Below are positions 11,927 to 24,350 of a DNA stretch of 64,000 nucleotides, in pieces; the first letter of the stretch is position 1, and each line of letters starts with the position of its first letter. Where the stretch lies: assembly GCA_030490835.1 (NCBI GenBank), contig CM059975.1:15071579-15135578 (forward strand), written 5' to 3'. The translations under genes and the position numbers were made by a program. The stretch is from Annona cherimola. Lineage: Eukaryota > Streptophyta > Magnoliopsida > Magnoliales > Annonaceae. The notes beneath the pieces are model-generated. The model had not been told where the DNA came from and made no database searches. It saw only the letters and a list, made by a program, of their open reading frames with translations.

Positions 11927-14900
11927 ATAGCTACTTATAAGGCTTCATATGTCATTCCTCAAATCAAGAAGTGGATGGTGCCGCTAAGGGATAAAAATTT
12001 TGCATGGATAACACTAGTTAGACAAAAAGCTAAAAGTAGCCAATTTTATATGGGCCTCACTTGTTGACCATCGTTGTTTTTTATGTAATCGTTGTTTATT
12101 TACGATGATGTTGTTTTTGTAGAAGGATGATGATGCAGTCCGCTGGTTATCCTATTTTTATTTTGATAGGTTTAACCATAAATGGTAAAGTGAAAAAGGT
12201 AATCATTCACATTGCAAATTTGTTCATGTTTGAGCAATTTTAGGATTTTTGTGATATAGAAATATACTTTTGATAGAAGGTACGTTTAGTTTGAAAAAGA
12301 TATAATGAATTGATAATCCTTACATCTTAGTGGAGCACTTTGGTTCCTAGAGGTTGGACTGCTGTTATTGTTATGTTGTTTTTCCTAATGAGGATTCTAT
12401 GATGTATAAATTGTGGCCAAAATTTTCTTATTAGGAAAAGATGTTGTGAAATATTGTGAAATAATTCATGCCATCTAAGCAGTTAGAAATAGACATGCTA
12501 GCTACTTCTTGGACTTCATGGTCTTTGATGGGCATGAAATGGTAAAAAAAGAAAAAAAATGTAAGTTTTCTTGTTAAAGATCATAAAAAAGCTACCTATA
12601 ATTCCTCATGGTAAGCTAGAAACTAGTTTCACAAAAGCTGCTTGTGGAATCTTTCTTTTGGGACCTGTGAAATTGGTTTTATGTTAACCCATCTATCATT
12701 TTATCGTTATTCATACATAATAACAATGATGCACAACCATTTAGCTTAATCTTTCTACTAGAATTATTTTTATATTCCTAGTTGAGCTATGATAAATCAT
12801 CTCCAAACCATTCAACCCAAAAAAGAAAGTGTGAAGTCCAACTTTTCCAATATGATTAGCGTACTGATAATATGCACTTTAGACATCGTATGCTTTTTTA
12901 TTTCATTAACACAATAAAATGAAACTGCAAAATTTTTGAAAGCCCATTAGACTTGCAGCAAGTCGGGTTTGGTTTTCATATCATAAATTTACAACATAGC
13001 TCTTGACTTGGCAAATGATTAAGGAGAATGGGATGGGTGCATGAGAATCTCTTCCAAAGTGTTCAGTGGAGAAATGATGAGGTAAAGAAAAATGCATATT
13101 TTCAAGCCAATAAGGGCTCAGGCCTCCTCAAATGAAGTTAGGTTTGTAGGCCACCCACCGATTGTCACAAACAGCTTCGACAACCTGATCGTCGGCTCCA
13201 TTGGGCATTTTGAGTGACAAATGCAAGATTTCCTAGATGCAGATATTATGACTTTGAGCCTTTTCACTTGTATGAAAGCTTCTAAATCAGACATCCCAAT
13301 AACTTGCAATTTGCACACGCATGCTCATATCGAATTTTAAATCAAGGTTCTGTAATCATTTTCCAAAGATAACTTTTCAAAACTGCACTGTGAAACTGTT
13401 CAAGATAAGATATAATTGGAGTAACTTTCCCCTTGGAATTACTGTTATCATACATGACATGACCCGATGATATATGATGCTCTATGCAAGCCTAGTAATT
13501 AAAGATTCTCATCTACACTAATTTTATTTCTCTCTTTGTGATTTATACATGTGTCCACAAGATTGCAATGTTTTGGGCCATGATAACCAAATCAAAAGAA
13601 AATTTACTCCCCCACCACCATCAATTTTTGTTAATAAAATTTTTAAATCTTTGCTCTTGGAGAGAGATTTTACCTAATTGAGTTGTGGGAGTTGGTGTTG
13701 TCTATCTTTGTAGCTTTTTGGTGCCCTTTTCCTATGTTTGGACAGTTGAAAATATGAGGCGATTGATGATTACGTGGTGAGGGTGAATTGGGTTTCATGC
13801 ACAAAGTTCCATCAGTTGATGGCTTGATGATGCCATTTCATACATTGCACAGTATTTGGGAGACTATATGAAGATGACGATGTGGGAGGATGCCCCACAA
13901 ATATCCAAGATGTGAAATTCCTGCATGTGGGAAGATTCTAATATAGATAATTTTATTTTGGTTTTACTAGTCACTGCTCAAAACTACAATAGTAGTATGC
14001 TTGGAACTCAAGATTTTGAAAATAACTGCGATTACATTTTTTTCCTTCTTTGTAGAGCATGACATCTGTGTATGTTAGAAGACATAAGCAATCTAACCCC
14101 ATTCTCCACTTTTCTCAAATTATTGAATGGAATGATAATCGTGAACTTAGTCTCCTTGTTAATAAATAGAGAGAAAAGATTCAAGGCCTTTAATTTTTTT
14201 TTCTTTGTTTAATTTTTCTTTTGTAGTTTGTTAATTTTTGGAAATTTTGAATTGTAGTTCATTCTTAAGTTTTTTGGGCTATTTGCATTTACCTCCCCAT
14301 CCTTTTATGACATCGTAATATATATTTACTCTGTACTTACTAATTTTTGCAAAAAAAACTATATATGAACTTTGTTTGTGAAAACACTCTTTCCGACAAC
14401 ATATACTAAGGTTTTAGTGGAAGCCTAGTCATCAAGGTTAGGAAGAATATGACCTAAAAATTACATTACATTCATATGACTCTAGCACTAATCCTATTTA
14501 TGTGTTTTTGCAAGTAGAGCTTATAACAAAGCAATTTTGCAAAATCAATAGTTAAATGTAAAAAACTTAAAACTTGCAAAAAGATAAGAAAGTAAATGCA
14601 AAAACCTAATTTTTACACACACCCAATGTGTATTCCCACAATTTTGCTTATTATGTACGAAAATTCGGTATTTACTGTTGTGCTTGTACATCGCTTCACA
14701 TGATTCAAGGGAGACAAAGGGATACAATGACTTTGAGTTGACTTAATGCATGGATTGACTCATGCTTGAATTTTGATTATTTAACTCTTGTTTTCTGGCC
14801 CCATGTGCCCTGTAGGATCTAGAATTGAGATCATGTGGTCAAAAGACCAAACGCTGACCCATTGTTTGTGGTTTTATTCCTTGTACAATGGAAAAATATT

Positions 14901-16432
14901 GTTGAATATCTAGGGTATTGTTCCTTGTACAACTAATTAATATCAACATTGTCATGAAATGGAACTTCATAAAGCGATTATACATTGAATATATGATCTT
15001 CTGCTCTCTTTTCTCCATTCCACTTGTCCAAGGTAATAATCTTCCGTGATGTTTTATTAGTGAAAATATTATATGCCAATAAGTGGGCCAACTAGGATCC
15101 AGAGTCCTTAATTTAATTTACTCAAAATGTGCAAATCAACCCATTTCATAATGTTTTTTCATGATGAGTATATACGGTATGTGAAAATTAATGAGTGGAA
15201 AATATTATTTTCTTTTTAATATGATATTATAGGTCCTTAACTATTTTATGTGATATTTTGTCGATTTCAGTTAAGGGGTACTATGTTCTACTTACATCAT
15301 TTTCACTTTAGTTTCATTTTGCCTATGTCAATTATATTCCCTTCTGTAAAAACAATTATATTCCCTCAATTCCAAGTGTTGGAATGCACGGTGATGAAAA
15401 TAAACTCCCCCATGCAAAATAAATGAGCCGATATATGTAAATTGAAACTATTTCAATAGTACATCTTGTTATTTTCTTATCATCATCTATATTTTTTTTA
15501 TCATTATCTTTTACTGTTTTAACTTACTAATACTCTAATTTGGCACCAAATACCTATATGTAGCAAAGCATGGGGCACAACTAAAGTTAGCTGCTCATTT
15601 GTTGTTGCATTTAAACAAATGTAGCTATGTCATCAATTGAATGACCATGTAGTTGACATGAGTGTAGATGAAGCTTCCCATCACGGAATTTGATCCCATG
15701 CCCCCTTAGTGAACAATGCCCTAAACTGTGCACTACTACGCGCTGGTTGGTATATGCATTGTGCAACAATAATTTTGATAGATATTACATGCAATGGTTT
15801 TAGTTTGGCTACAAATAATCTTAAAAGTGGTTGTATCTAATTTAATTACCTGCATTTAATTTTATATGCAGTTAAATTGTATTTTCCTACTAAAAGATGT
15901 CTACATTTGAGAGCTTTTCTTGTAATGTACAAACATCAATAGACGAAAAAATTTAAACCTTTATTACGACAATTTCTCACATCGACATCTCTGATTTTTC
16001 TATATTGTTGTGAAAATATGTCTATTAGATTTAGGATATAATTAAAGTTACCTTAAGGCTTTAATGCTGACATTTCCCACTTATTTTCCAAAAAAATATC
16101 TTATAAATCATGGAGTAAGTAAGCGTGTGTATATATACGTATATAATAAAAAAAAGTATAGTGAATACAACATGAAATTGACTAGAGGATAAGAAAATTG
16201 AAGTTAGTAGCTAATATAATTAAATAGGCATATTCCAAAGTTAACTCACATGATGATTTAATCTGCAAAATAAATAAATAAATAAATATATATATATATG
16301 AATTTACACGCATGGAAACTTAAAAGAGTCTAATTAACATATAAAAACACCCCGAACCCAAATTGATCGACCTTTCTTTGGCACGAAATAAAAACAAAGA
16401 CATTAATTGTTTTTTAGGTAATGATCTGGTTA
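11927..16432. other. Long region without recognised gene
   Basis: AT-rich intergenic DNA. The minus-strand frame 13118-13318 (66 codons) and 14545-14727 have no family I recognise. A minus-strand stretch at about 15,680-15,750 has loose tRNA-like A and B boxes and could be a worn SINE head. It lacks a poly-A tail and target duplication. A short (aaat)n(at)n run lies at about 16,270-16,300. Confidence 0.4.
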
Positions 16433-16767
16433 GTCCAAGCACATTTGTGTATATATTGAAAATTTTATGAAAATGTGGGCCTAATTAAGTTTATTTAATT
16501 CACATATTAAATTTAATAATTATATATATATGTATATATTTTTTAATTTAAAAAATAACAGTTTTTGGAGAAGAAATTATTTTTTATAACATAGATAAAA
16601 ATTACTTTAACACCCCCTGAAAGTGCTGGTTTTTTAAAATTTTTGGAAAAATATAGACTCATATCTAAAAATTATAAAATTTAGTATATGCATTAAATAT
16701 ATTAAATTGGGCCCATATTTTCTTGGAAATAAAAAGAATTTTAAAAAATATGCCGGTCTAACAAGAG
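16433..16767. mobile_element. Palindromic AT-rich MITE (related to the 21.9-kb element)
   Basis: The left end (ctggttagtcc) and the reverse complement of the right end (cttgttagacc) match. The two arms continue to pair loosely for about 100 bases through gggcc and AT-rich blocks. There is no coding capacity. The target duplication is not resolved. Confidence 0.5.
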
Positions 16768-16972
16768 TTCCAGTCAGCCAGGGCTAACGGTATCATAATC
16801 CTCACTTAAAAAGAGAGATCGGATATGGAGTGGGGCCAGGGACGGATCTATGAAGATAGACCCCATATACTTTTGTGAAAAATGAAGTATGGTCCCCTCA
16901 AGCACGTAGATGAGTAGGGGAACATAGATGAACAGAGAGGAACTTGAATATTGCTAAAATAGTAAAATAGTA

Positions 16973-17768
16973 GGGGTGGGCCATGCATGATCATGCAACA
17001 TGTGGGTCATGGACCAGACAATATTTGACACAACATTTGACCCGAAATGTTAGGGTGAGTGGAAGTGGGCCATGGGCCATGTGGGTCTTGATGGAAATAT
17101 GTGGAAAGAGACAAGGGCCAGAATATCAGCTTGCTCTCATATGTTTTGCATTTCCTTAGCATGCTGTTGGTTATTAGTCAGGGAACGCGACATACACGGA
17201 ATGTGACGTTTTTAAAAGGGCAAATAGTGTCCTAAATTATTCAGACCTAAAAAAGCATCTTCTGTAACATATCATGGACATTTGGTATGGAAAACCATAC
17301 AATTCCAGGAATAGCAAGAAGGCCCGTGATTGGATGAGAGAGACAGAGAGAGCTCATGATATTCTGCCAAGGGGCGGGCCAATAATGATCTTGCAAGATG
17401 TGGGCCATGGACCAAACAATATTTGACACAACATTTGACCCGAAATGTTAGGTTGAGTGGAAGTGGGCCATGGGCCATGTGGGTCTTGATAGAAATATGT
17501 GGAAAGAGACAAGGGCCAGAGTATCAGCTTGCTCTCGTATGTCCTTTATTTCCTTCGCATGCATGTTGGTTATTAGTCATGGAACGCAACATATACGGAA
17601 TGTGACATTTTAAAAAGGAAAAATAGTGTCCTAAATTATTCATAGCTAAAAAAGCATCTTCTGTAACATATCATGGACATTTGGCATGGAAAACCATACA
17701 ATTCCAGGAATAGCAAGAAGGCCCGTGATTGGATATGAGAGAGAGCGAGAACTCTATATTTCTACCAA
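16973..17768 (+). repeat. 398-bp tandem duplication
   Basis: Two adjacent copies of the same sequence have a period of 398 bases; for example the word atatttgaca lies at 17,021 and at 17,419. Both copies contain gacccgaaatgttagg, gggccatgggccatgtgggt, tgtgacgttt/tgtgacattt and aatagcaagaaggcccgtga, with scattered substitutions. The copies lack long open frames and no known element was recognised. Frames at 17247-17605 merely cross the repeat. Confidence 0.9.
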
Positions 17769-18716
17769 TGCCTGATACTTCATATTCAGGCTCTAATTCC
17801 TCTTTTTTTTTAAATAAATAAAAAAAAAAGTTTCTATCTGCTGAATATATAATAGTTTTGCTTGGATATGATTTTCTTGATCGTGAGAATAGAATCGATG
17901 GTTGTACACAGAGGAGTAGTTTGGGCAATTGTAATTTCATTTCAGAAATAACATATAATTACATTGTGTTTCAAATACATATATATAATTACATTGTGCC
18001 ACAGTTTATTTCCCCAAGTTGTTGACGGCTGATAGAGAATTGGAAGATAGATGAATAGAAGAGAATGCTCAGTAATTTAGAGCATATACATGCTGTTTGA
18101 ACAATTTTTTTTTACTGGTGTTTACACAATTAATGGTAAGAATAGCTGAACATCTAATTAGCACGCCGCTTGGAGGTGAGTGCATGCAAATCAACTATGA
18201 CTCCAATATTTTAGCTTGCATACCAGGAATATAAGTTGAAAGTTTAATTTTAACACAAAAATAAAATTATAGCAGTCTAGAACCGAATCCTACATAGTGC
18301 AATATGTTTTAAAATAATACGGCTGAACTATCAAATTAGAGCGGATAATATCACACTGTGAGACTCATAACCCACATGCCCATAATCATTTATCTAAGTT
18401 TGGGTTTTGCAAAAATATAATATACAAATTAAGGAGATACAATAATATTTTACATAGAAAATTAATACGCAAGTCTGCTCAATTTAGGAACACTTATATA
18501 ACTAGATCCAAAACTTGGAATAAAAATCACGCTTAAATAGTAAAAAAAAAATTCTACTTGCTTGGAAAATAAGTTACAATTGAGATTTAAATATGAAATG
18601 TTTGACTCAATTATTCCTTGAGTAGCTAGATTTTGTTTGTAAGCAAGTTTAATTCTATCATGTCTACTATCCACAATACGATAATTTATTATGAAAGAAA
18701 CAAACAAGGCAATATT
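17769..18716. other. Unrecognised AT-rich region
   Basis: Contains the tail of a 89-codon minus-strand frame (17671-17940) and an 81-codon one (18462-18707), neither with a recognisable domain. Nothing else seen. Confidence 0.4.
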
Positions 18717-18837
18717 TTTTTTTGAAGGTAGCCACAGGGTTCACCGACCCTAGACAAATTCCACAGTCTCAGAGTTTGAACCTTGAACCAATGGGTACGA
18801 AACCCAAATAAGTACCACTGCGTTGCTGTGCTGGTCT
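18717..18837 (-). mobile_element. Short tRNA-derived SINE with 16-bp target duplication
   Basis: The 121-bp insertion is flanked by perfect copies of caaacaaggcaatatt at 18,701-18,716 and 18,838-18,853. On the minus strand it begins gaccagcacagcaacg, has an A-box-like cgcagtggtac, a B-box-like ggttcaaactc about 40 bases on, and ends in a run of A after ggctacctt. Box spacing, terminal A run and a long target duplication are the signature of a LINE-mobilised SINE. It is very short and lacks a 3' body of the kind seen in the 308-bp SINE at 48.5 kb. Confidence 0.85.
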
Positions 18838-19004
18838 CAAACAAGGCAATATTAATTTACTTTATTTTGCCTCAAATTTGAACTCAAGCTTCAGCTTGAT
18901 CGAGGAACACAAAAGTGCAAGATTGGGATTGATACCTCCACATGCCCACACATATACTCTCTCTCTCTCTCAAGTTTAAAACCAAGCCCTTATGTTCAGT
19001 ACTA

Positions 19005-19009
<5 letters not shown>

Positions 19010-19035
<26 letters not shown>

Positions 19036-19036
19036 C
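19010..19036 (+). repeat. (AT)n microsatellite
   Basis: Uninterrupted alternating AT run just left of the SINE poly-T at 19,052. Confidence 0.85.
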
Positions 19037-19051
19037 ATATAGACCCTTATG

Positions 19052-19192
19052 TTTTTTTTTTTTATTGGAATATATTTACATACATCTCAAAACATATTAT
19101 ACTGAAAGTCAGAGACATTTTTACAAATTTGGAGACACTGTTCCACCAAATAATTAAGAAGATACAGCTTCCAACAATCAAACGGGAGACCA
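19052..19192 (-). mobile_element. 5'-truncated SINE, same family as the 48.5-kb copy
   Basis: Read on the minus strand it follows the 3' half of the SINE at 48,563-48,870 almost base for base: gtctcccgtttg, cttctt-attatttggtgga, atttgtaa-aatgtctc, gagatgtatgtaaa-tatattcca, then a run of A. The tRNA-like head is missing, so it is a 5'-truncated copy. No clear target duplication was found. Confidence 0.8.
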
Positions 19193-21913
19193 GGAAGCAT
19201 CATGCATATAAACATGGAAATCTGTTGCATAGTTAGGAAGAGAGATGAAAGACATCATACACACAAACATGGAAATAATTAAGTTGGATGGTTTTGCAAA
19301 AATGAATTTAATTCCGATCCGGTGCACACAGAGAAAAGGGGGGGTGGGCCCCACATGCAACTGATGATGACATGCATGATGCATGCCGCAGCTAGCTAGC
19401 AGGGATGTACATATTTACATATATGATGGAGAGAGGGATGGACATGGGGTGTGTTGGTGGGGCTGCATTTGCTAGTTTGGGCGGTGCATCGCTTTCACCT
19501 TGCATCAAATCGAGAGTGCATTTACGGTTTGCTGGTTCAAACAAGGCAAGCGGGACATGATGGGAGTCTAAAAGAGATGCAAAACCTTGAATTATTTTAT
19601 GTGCATTTGCCTTGTACCCGACACCATAAATAAAGTGATGGCCCACTACCCATTTTGGACACCATGTGAACCAACCTCTCCCACCCCCTTTTAACATTTA
19701 AATCCCTCCTCCCCATATAAATATTTTTTCATTGGGGCATGAAAATTAATTATCACCACAACAAAAGTTTTTAAAGCTAATCACTTTTTGCAACCAAATT
19801 TAATATTAAATGCAGATAAAAGTTTTCTTTTTATTTTGCAGTCAAATGTAAATAGTTGCATTAAATATTAATTTTTTTTTTGTTGCACAACATGTAACTA
19901 TCGATTTCATTTGAGCAGATGGTACTATCCTAAAACAACTGTGTATTAGTAGCCAAATAGGTGTATATAGCTAAATATATTTTTATTTAGTCAAAATTAT
20001 TTTATATAAAAAAAAATTAGCTGTTTCTACCCATACTTGGTGGTGTATACCCTCCCACTCCATATATGTGTGCCATCTTCAAGTTTCTTTGTTTTGCGTA
20101 CATGTGAGACAACACACGTGCCAACATCAAACACCTTGGTAGTTAGTTGAATTAATTATCATATAGGGGTAGTTAATTACTGCTGTAGTCTATAATAGTG
20201 CTTCATACGTATGCAGCTGCTCTCTAAACAAAGATATACCATCCCAGCAGTTTCTTTTCTTCTTTTTTTCTTTTTTTTGTTAGCACACAAGAAATAGCGT
20301 CAGCTTCCCTCTCTTTTCCTCACTGGCACTCTTTGCATCCTTTTAAAAGCCACCTAAAGCGGAACCAGGATGTAGACATTTGAACTAAGTTCCACAGATG
20401 CCACACGTGCACTGCCTTGCCCGTATATAAGGGGATAAGAATATCTATTAAATAACTGTCACCAAGTTTTAAACTGACATAATAGAGGTATTAATTCGTT
20501 AAAATAAAATAAAAATTTCTTCTTGAAATATGCTCCATATGAAGTATCTAATAAAGAGAAAATATAAAACTAATTGTCTAAAGAATGATGCTATATAAGA
20601 ATATCAATAAAGAGTTAAAGAAATTTTTTTTTTCCTTTTTGTAACAAGACAAAAAAAAAAAAAAAATGAATTGATAACAGATCATCACCCTTCCAACTCT
20701 TCCACCTATGTATCCTGAAATCTCTCGTTCAAACAATAAGTGTCGCAGTCCTTGTCAAACCTGATTGGCACACGCAAAAAAAATGGTCATGTGATGAAGG
20801 GTCAAAATTTTGCAGTTAAAAAGGAAGGTGTGGGCGTGGGGGTGGGGGGGGGCCGGGGCCTGGCATGGATATTGTGCTGTGGACTTGTGGTACAAACGCA
20901 CGCGGGATGGAAGTAATTGAAGCAGGATTTTGCATTGATGTATGATGACCCAACACATGGTGGTTGAGAGGTTTGAGAAAAAAGTGCAATTTAGATGGAG
21001 ACAACCAAGAGATAGCGACCCCTCAATTTGGATTATACATCTACAACAAATGGGGCTGATAATTAGGGGATAGATATCATGCATTCATGTGCAGATGTGC
21101 AAGCCAACCATGCATGCATTCATACATGTGCATGCCACATGCAAAGTTTCGTGCATGCGATACAAAATCACATGGATCCACATACCATGTACTCTTCCAT
21201 ACACCCACATGCATGAATGCAGATGATGAAAAGGGTTTGGCCACCTGCAAAAAATTAAACCTTCATTTTAGAAATTGTATTTTAGCCCTTGTGTTTTGAG
21301 ATTTTATAAATTTAAAACTATATGTTTACACTGCTTTCAAATAAGCCTTGGTATTGACTGCTAAAAAGTTAATTTTACAAATTTTCAAAGTAGAAGAGCT
21401 AAAATGCAATTTATTAGAAGGTCGATCTTACAAAACCCCTTAACGAGAAGCTTGAGTTGTTTTTGAATCGCTTTGCTGTAGTCATTGCAACGAAGAATAA
21501 TCGATCAATTATATGTAGAACCTTAACCCATGCGGCTCGATGCACACGATCTCTCTCGCATACAGCACAAAGCTCTATTTTTAAAATTTTTCTATAAACT
21601 GAGTGTATTTAACTTAAATACTAAGTTTTATCATTTTTTTTTGAATTTCAAACTCAGTATCCCACCCATGATTAGTGAGTTTCTCTTTATTTTCCTTTTA
21701 AGAATCCAATTCCAGCCTTTGAACACTCATGGATGTTGCCAACTTCTTTCATGTTCACTGTATGAAATGGGTAAATATTACAAGAATAATGCCCAAGACC
21801 GTAACACGCTTGTTATTATAAACCATCCTTTCATGATTTTCCAGAAATTAATGAAAAAAAACCACTTGGGCTACCAAACAAACAAGGCTACAAATGAATA
21901 TTTTTATAATGAA
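19193..21913. other. Region without recognised gene
   Basis: The stretch 19,300-19,700 is less AT-rich and holds opposing frames (19392-19697 - and 19451-19633 +) of no known family. The region 19,740-20,010 has ttgcaaccaaat / ttgcagtcaaat words typical of worn non-autonomous DNA elements, but no ends could be set. A G run lies near 20,845. Frames at 20755-21084 (-), 21087-21299 (+, rich in cat/catg repeats) and 21530-21919 (+) have no recognisable domains. Confidence 0.4.
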
Positions 21914-22283
21914 GTGTGACACTGTGCACCTGGGGTATACTTAGCTTTGGTGCACTTAAGTGTAAAAACTCATTTTTTAATTTTTTTATACAACTATTAA
22001 TTTAAGCGTATTTAATATGTTTATTAAATTTTATCATTTTAGAAATTTGTAGGTATTTTTTGGATTTTTAAAATCCATGATAATTTAGTAATTTATAAAT
22101 TATGAAATGCCAATCATTTTTAAAAATTTAAAAAATATTTATAAATCTCTAAAAATGGTAAAATTAATATATATTAAATAAACTTAGATTAAAAATTTAT
22201 AAAAAAATTTAAAAAATAAAAAATGTGTTAAATAGACCTAAGCACACCGAGGTTAAGTGCACACGAGTGCATTTGGTCGTAAC
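21914..22283. mobile_element. Palindromic AT-rich MITE
   Basis: The left arm (tgtgcacctggg, ttagctttggtgcactta) pairs with the reverse complement of the right arm (aatgcactcgtg, ttaacctcggtgtgctta). Pairing continues through taattttttta and tttaatat blocks for well over 100 bases. There is no coding capacity. The interior resembles the elements at 16.4, 27.7, 42.3, 50.5 and 52.5 kb. Confidence 0.7.
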
Positions 22284-23930
22284 CCTTCTATAATTGAGAA
22301 CATGATATAATAACACAATCAACAAGCATGCGTTGCTTGGATTGGATGGCATATATATCTATAGATCATGACATGATGATTATTTCAACTTTGAGAATAT
22401 TGACAAAGCACTTGAAAGATTTAACAGTTGATCAGAAGCAGATAATAACAAAAGAGCTTTCTGTCAGACATCTCCCATAAATCTGCTCAAAGACAAGAGA
22501 CGGATGAGATCATGTATTGACATCCAAAAATAAACAGAAGAGCCTTGACCATGCATAGCTAAAAGGGGATGTATTTTAGTGCTTGTGGAGGCACTATTTC
22601 TCAACATTTGTCACCACTTATCCACAAAAAAGTGATTTTATACATGGATGTCTTTACTGGCACTATTCAACTTTATTAATGATATAAGAAATCGAGCAAG
22701 AAGCCAGCTTTTATAATGAAATACCAAACCCTCAAAAGTAATATCCTGGCCAGCTGATCAAAAATGAAAGTTCAGATGCTGACAGATGCCAAACATAAAT
22801 CATCTATGCATGATTTGGCAGCTTTCAGCGAGGGACTAAGGGTATATATTTCACAACCATCAGAATGTTGTTGGACAGATTTGGATTATTAGGAAATAAC
22901 TAGTGTGGTTTAACCTTTTGAAAGCAGCTGTTTTTGTGGACTAGCCCATCATGCATATATGGCAGCATATGATTATGATCAACTGGCTAGTCTCACCTTT
23001 TGGGCATCTAAATATATAGTGCATACGTACTAGCGGCTCAAAAAACTTGCCTAAATCATGCGCTAGCTATAAGAACTAGCAGATGATTATTTATATTGTT
23101 GGATAATTAAGATGGATATTGCAGATTTGGTGGGCCATAAGATGTGAATAGCGAAAATTCCTTGTATATATCTTACAAATATTGGTATTTATAATTAATA
23201 TTTAAAGTTAGATAGCAAAAGTCATGATAAATATTCATGGGATTAAGTTAACTTTCGAGCCAAATGGATTAAATTAAAATCATAGTAAATATTCATGGAA
23301 TTTATATTTAAATTAGATCAATTCGATCAATTAGAAACTTGCACAACTATAAATAAAGAGAGATTTTTTTGTTATGTTACATGGGAGCCATCTTAATTAG
23401 TTTATTTTTTTTAAAATAAATCTTAATTAGTTTCGAACCCTGAATGATATACACGTATGCGATGATGTGAATCATCGAGTTATGCCCTGGCTCACAATAA
23501 AGTGAGATTTTTTTTTTTGAGAAACAATAAAGTGAGAATTTTGAATTGCTTTACATTCACCCTTAAATAAAGTGAACATTGGAGTTCACTTACATTAATA
23601 TTACCGATTGGGATAATTTTGCAATTTATTTAAATGTTTCTTAGTATAAAATATATGATTGAATAATCCCCTATGATTGCGGTTCTCGGATGGATCATCC
23701 GTATGATTTTTCTGGGAAAAATCTGCATAATGAAATCCAAAAAAAAAGGCTTCAAGCTATATATATTAGAGCATCTATACTAATGAAAAGGATGAAATAA
23801 TGTTGATTTAAATGTTATTTTGAATTGAACCTATTAAAAACTTTATTTTTTCTTTTAACTAGTCAAGTAATTAAGTTGTTGTTGTTGAATTAAGTTCATT
23901 TTGTGAACAAGTTGTTGTGGTTTTGTGGGT
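22284..23930. other. Unrecognised AT-rich region
   Basis: No recognisable gene, RNA or bounded repeat. A small local duplication of aataaagtgaga sits at 23,496-23,540. Confidence 0.4.
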
Positions 23931-24350
23931 CTAACAAAATAATATTGTCTGCTTTGGCCTAACAGGTCAAGTGCACGGTTTTAAAACACATCATACCAAG
24001 TTTAAGCTTAAACCCATTCATAAACTCTCAAGAACTCTCTTTTCTTTACCACAACTCAACTCAATTTTAGACCTTTGCCCACTCATTTCAACTTTGAGTT
24101 TCTATTGTACATCTACTGGATGGATTCACTCTAATACCGCTTGTAACGCCTAGACAAAAAAAAAAAAAAAAAAAAACAATCATGAGCTTGTGAGCTTATG
24201 GGCCATCAACATAATATTATTCTCTTTGGCTTGGCAACTTAATTGCATAATTTCAAAATGTATCACACTATGTTTAAGCTTAAACTTTCTTATAAACTCC
24301 ATAATCTCTTTTCCCTTTTAGATGTGATATTCAATTCTGGATTGTTACAA
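23931..24350 (+). repeat. Diverged direct repeat pair separated by poly-A
   Basis: The block 23,931-24,070 (ataatattgtctgctttggcct, then tttaagcttaaac, cataaactc, tctcttttc) recurs at 24,208-24,320 (ataatattattctctttggctt, tttaagcttaaac, tataaactcc, tctcttttcc). A run of about 20 A at 24,156-24,177 lies between. These could be two 3' ends of an old retroposon. The family is not recognised. Confidence 0.55.

Noticed and set aside
15680..15750. tRNA-like segment on the minus strand
   Set aside because: A/B boxes are only loosely matched, there is no A tail and no flanking duplication, so it was not listed as a SINE.
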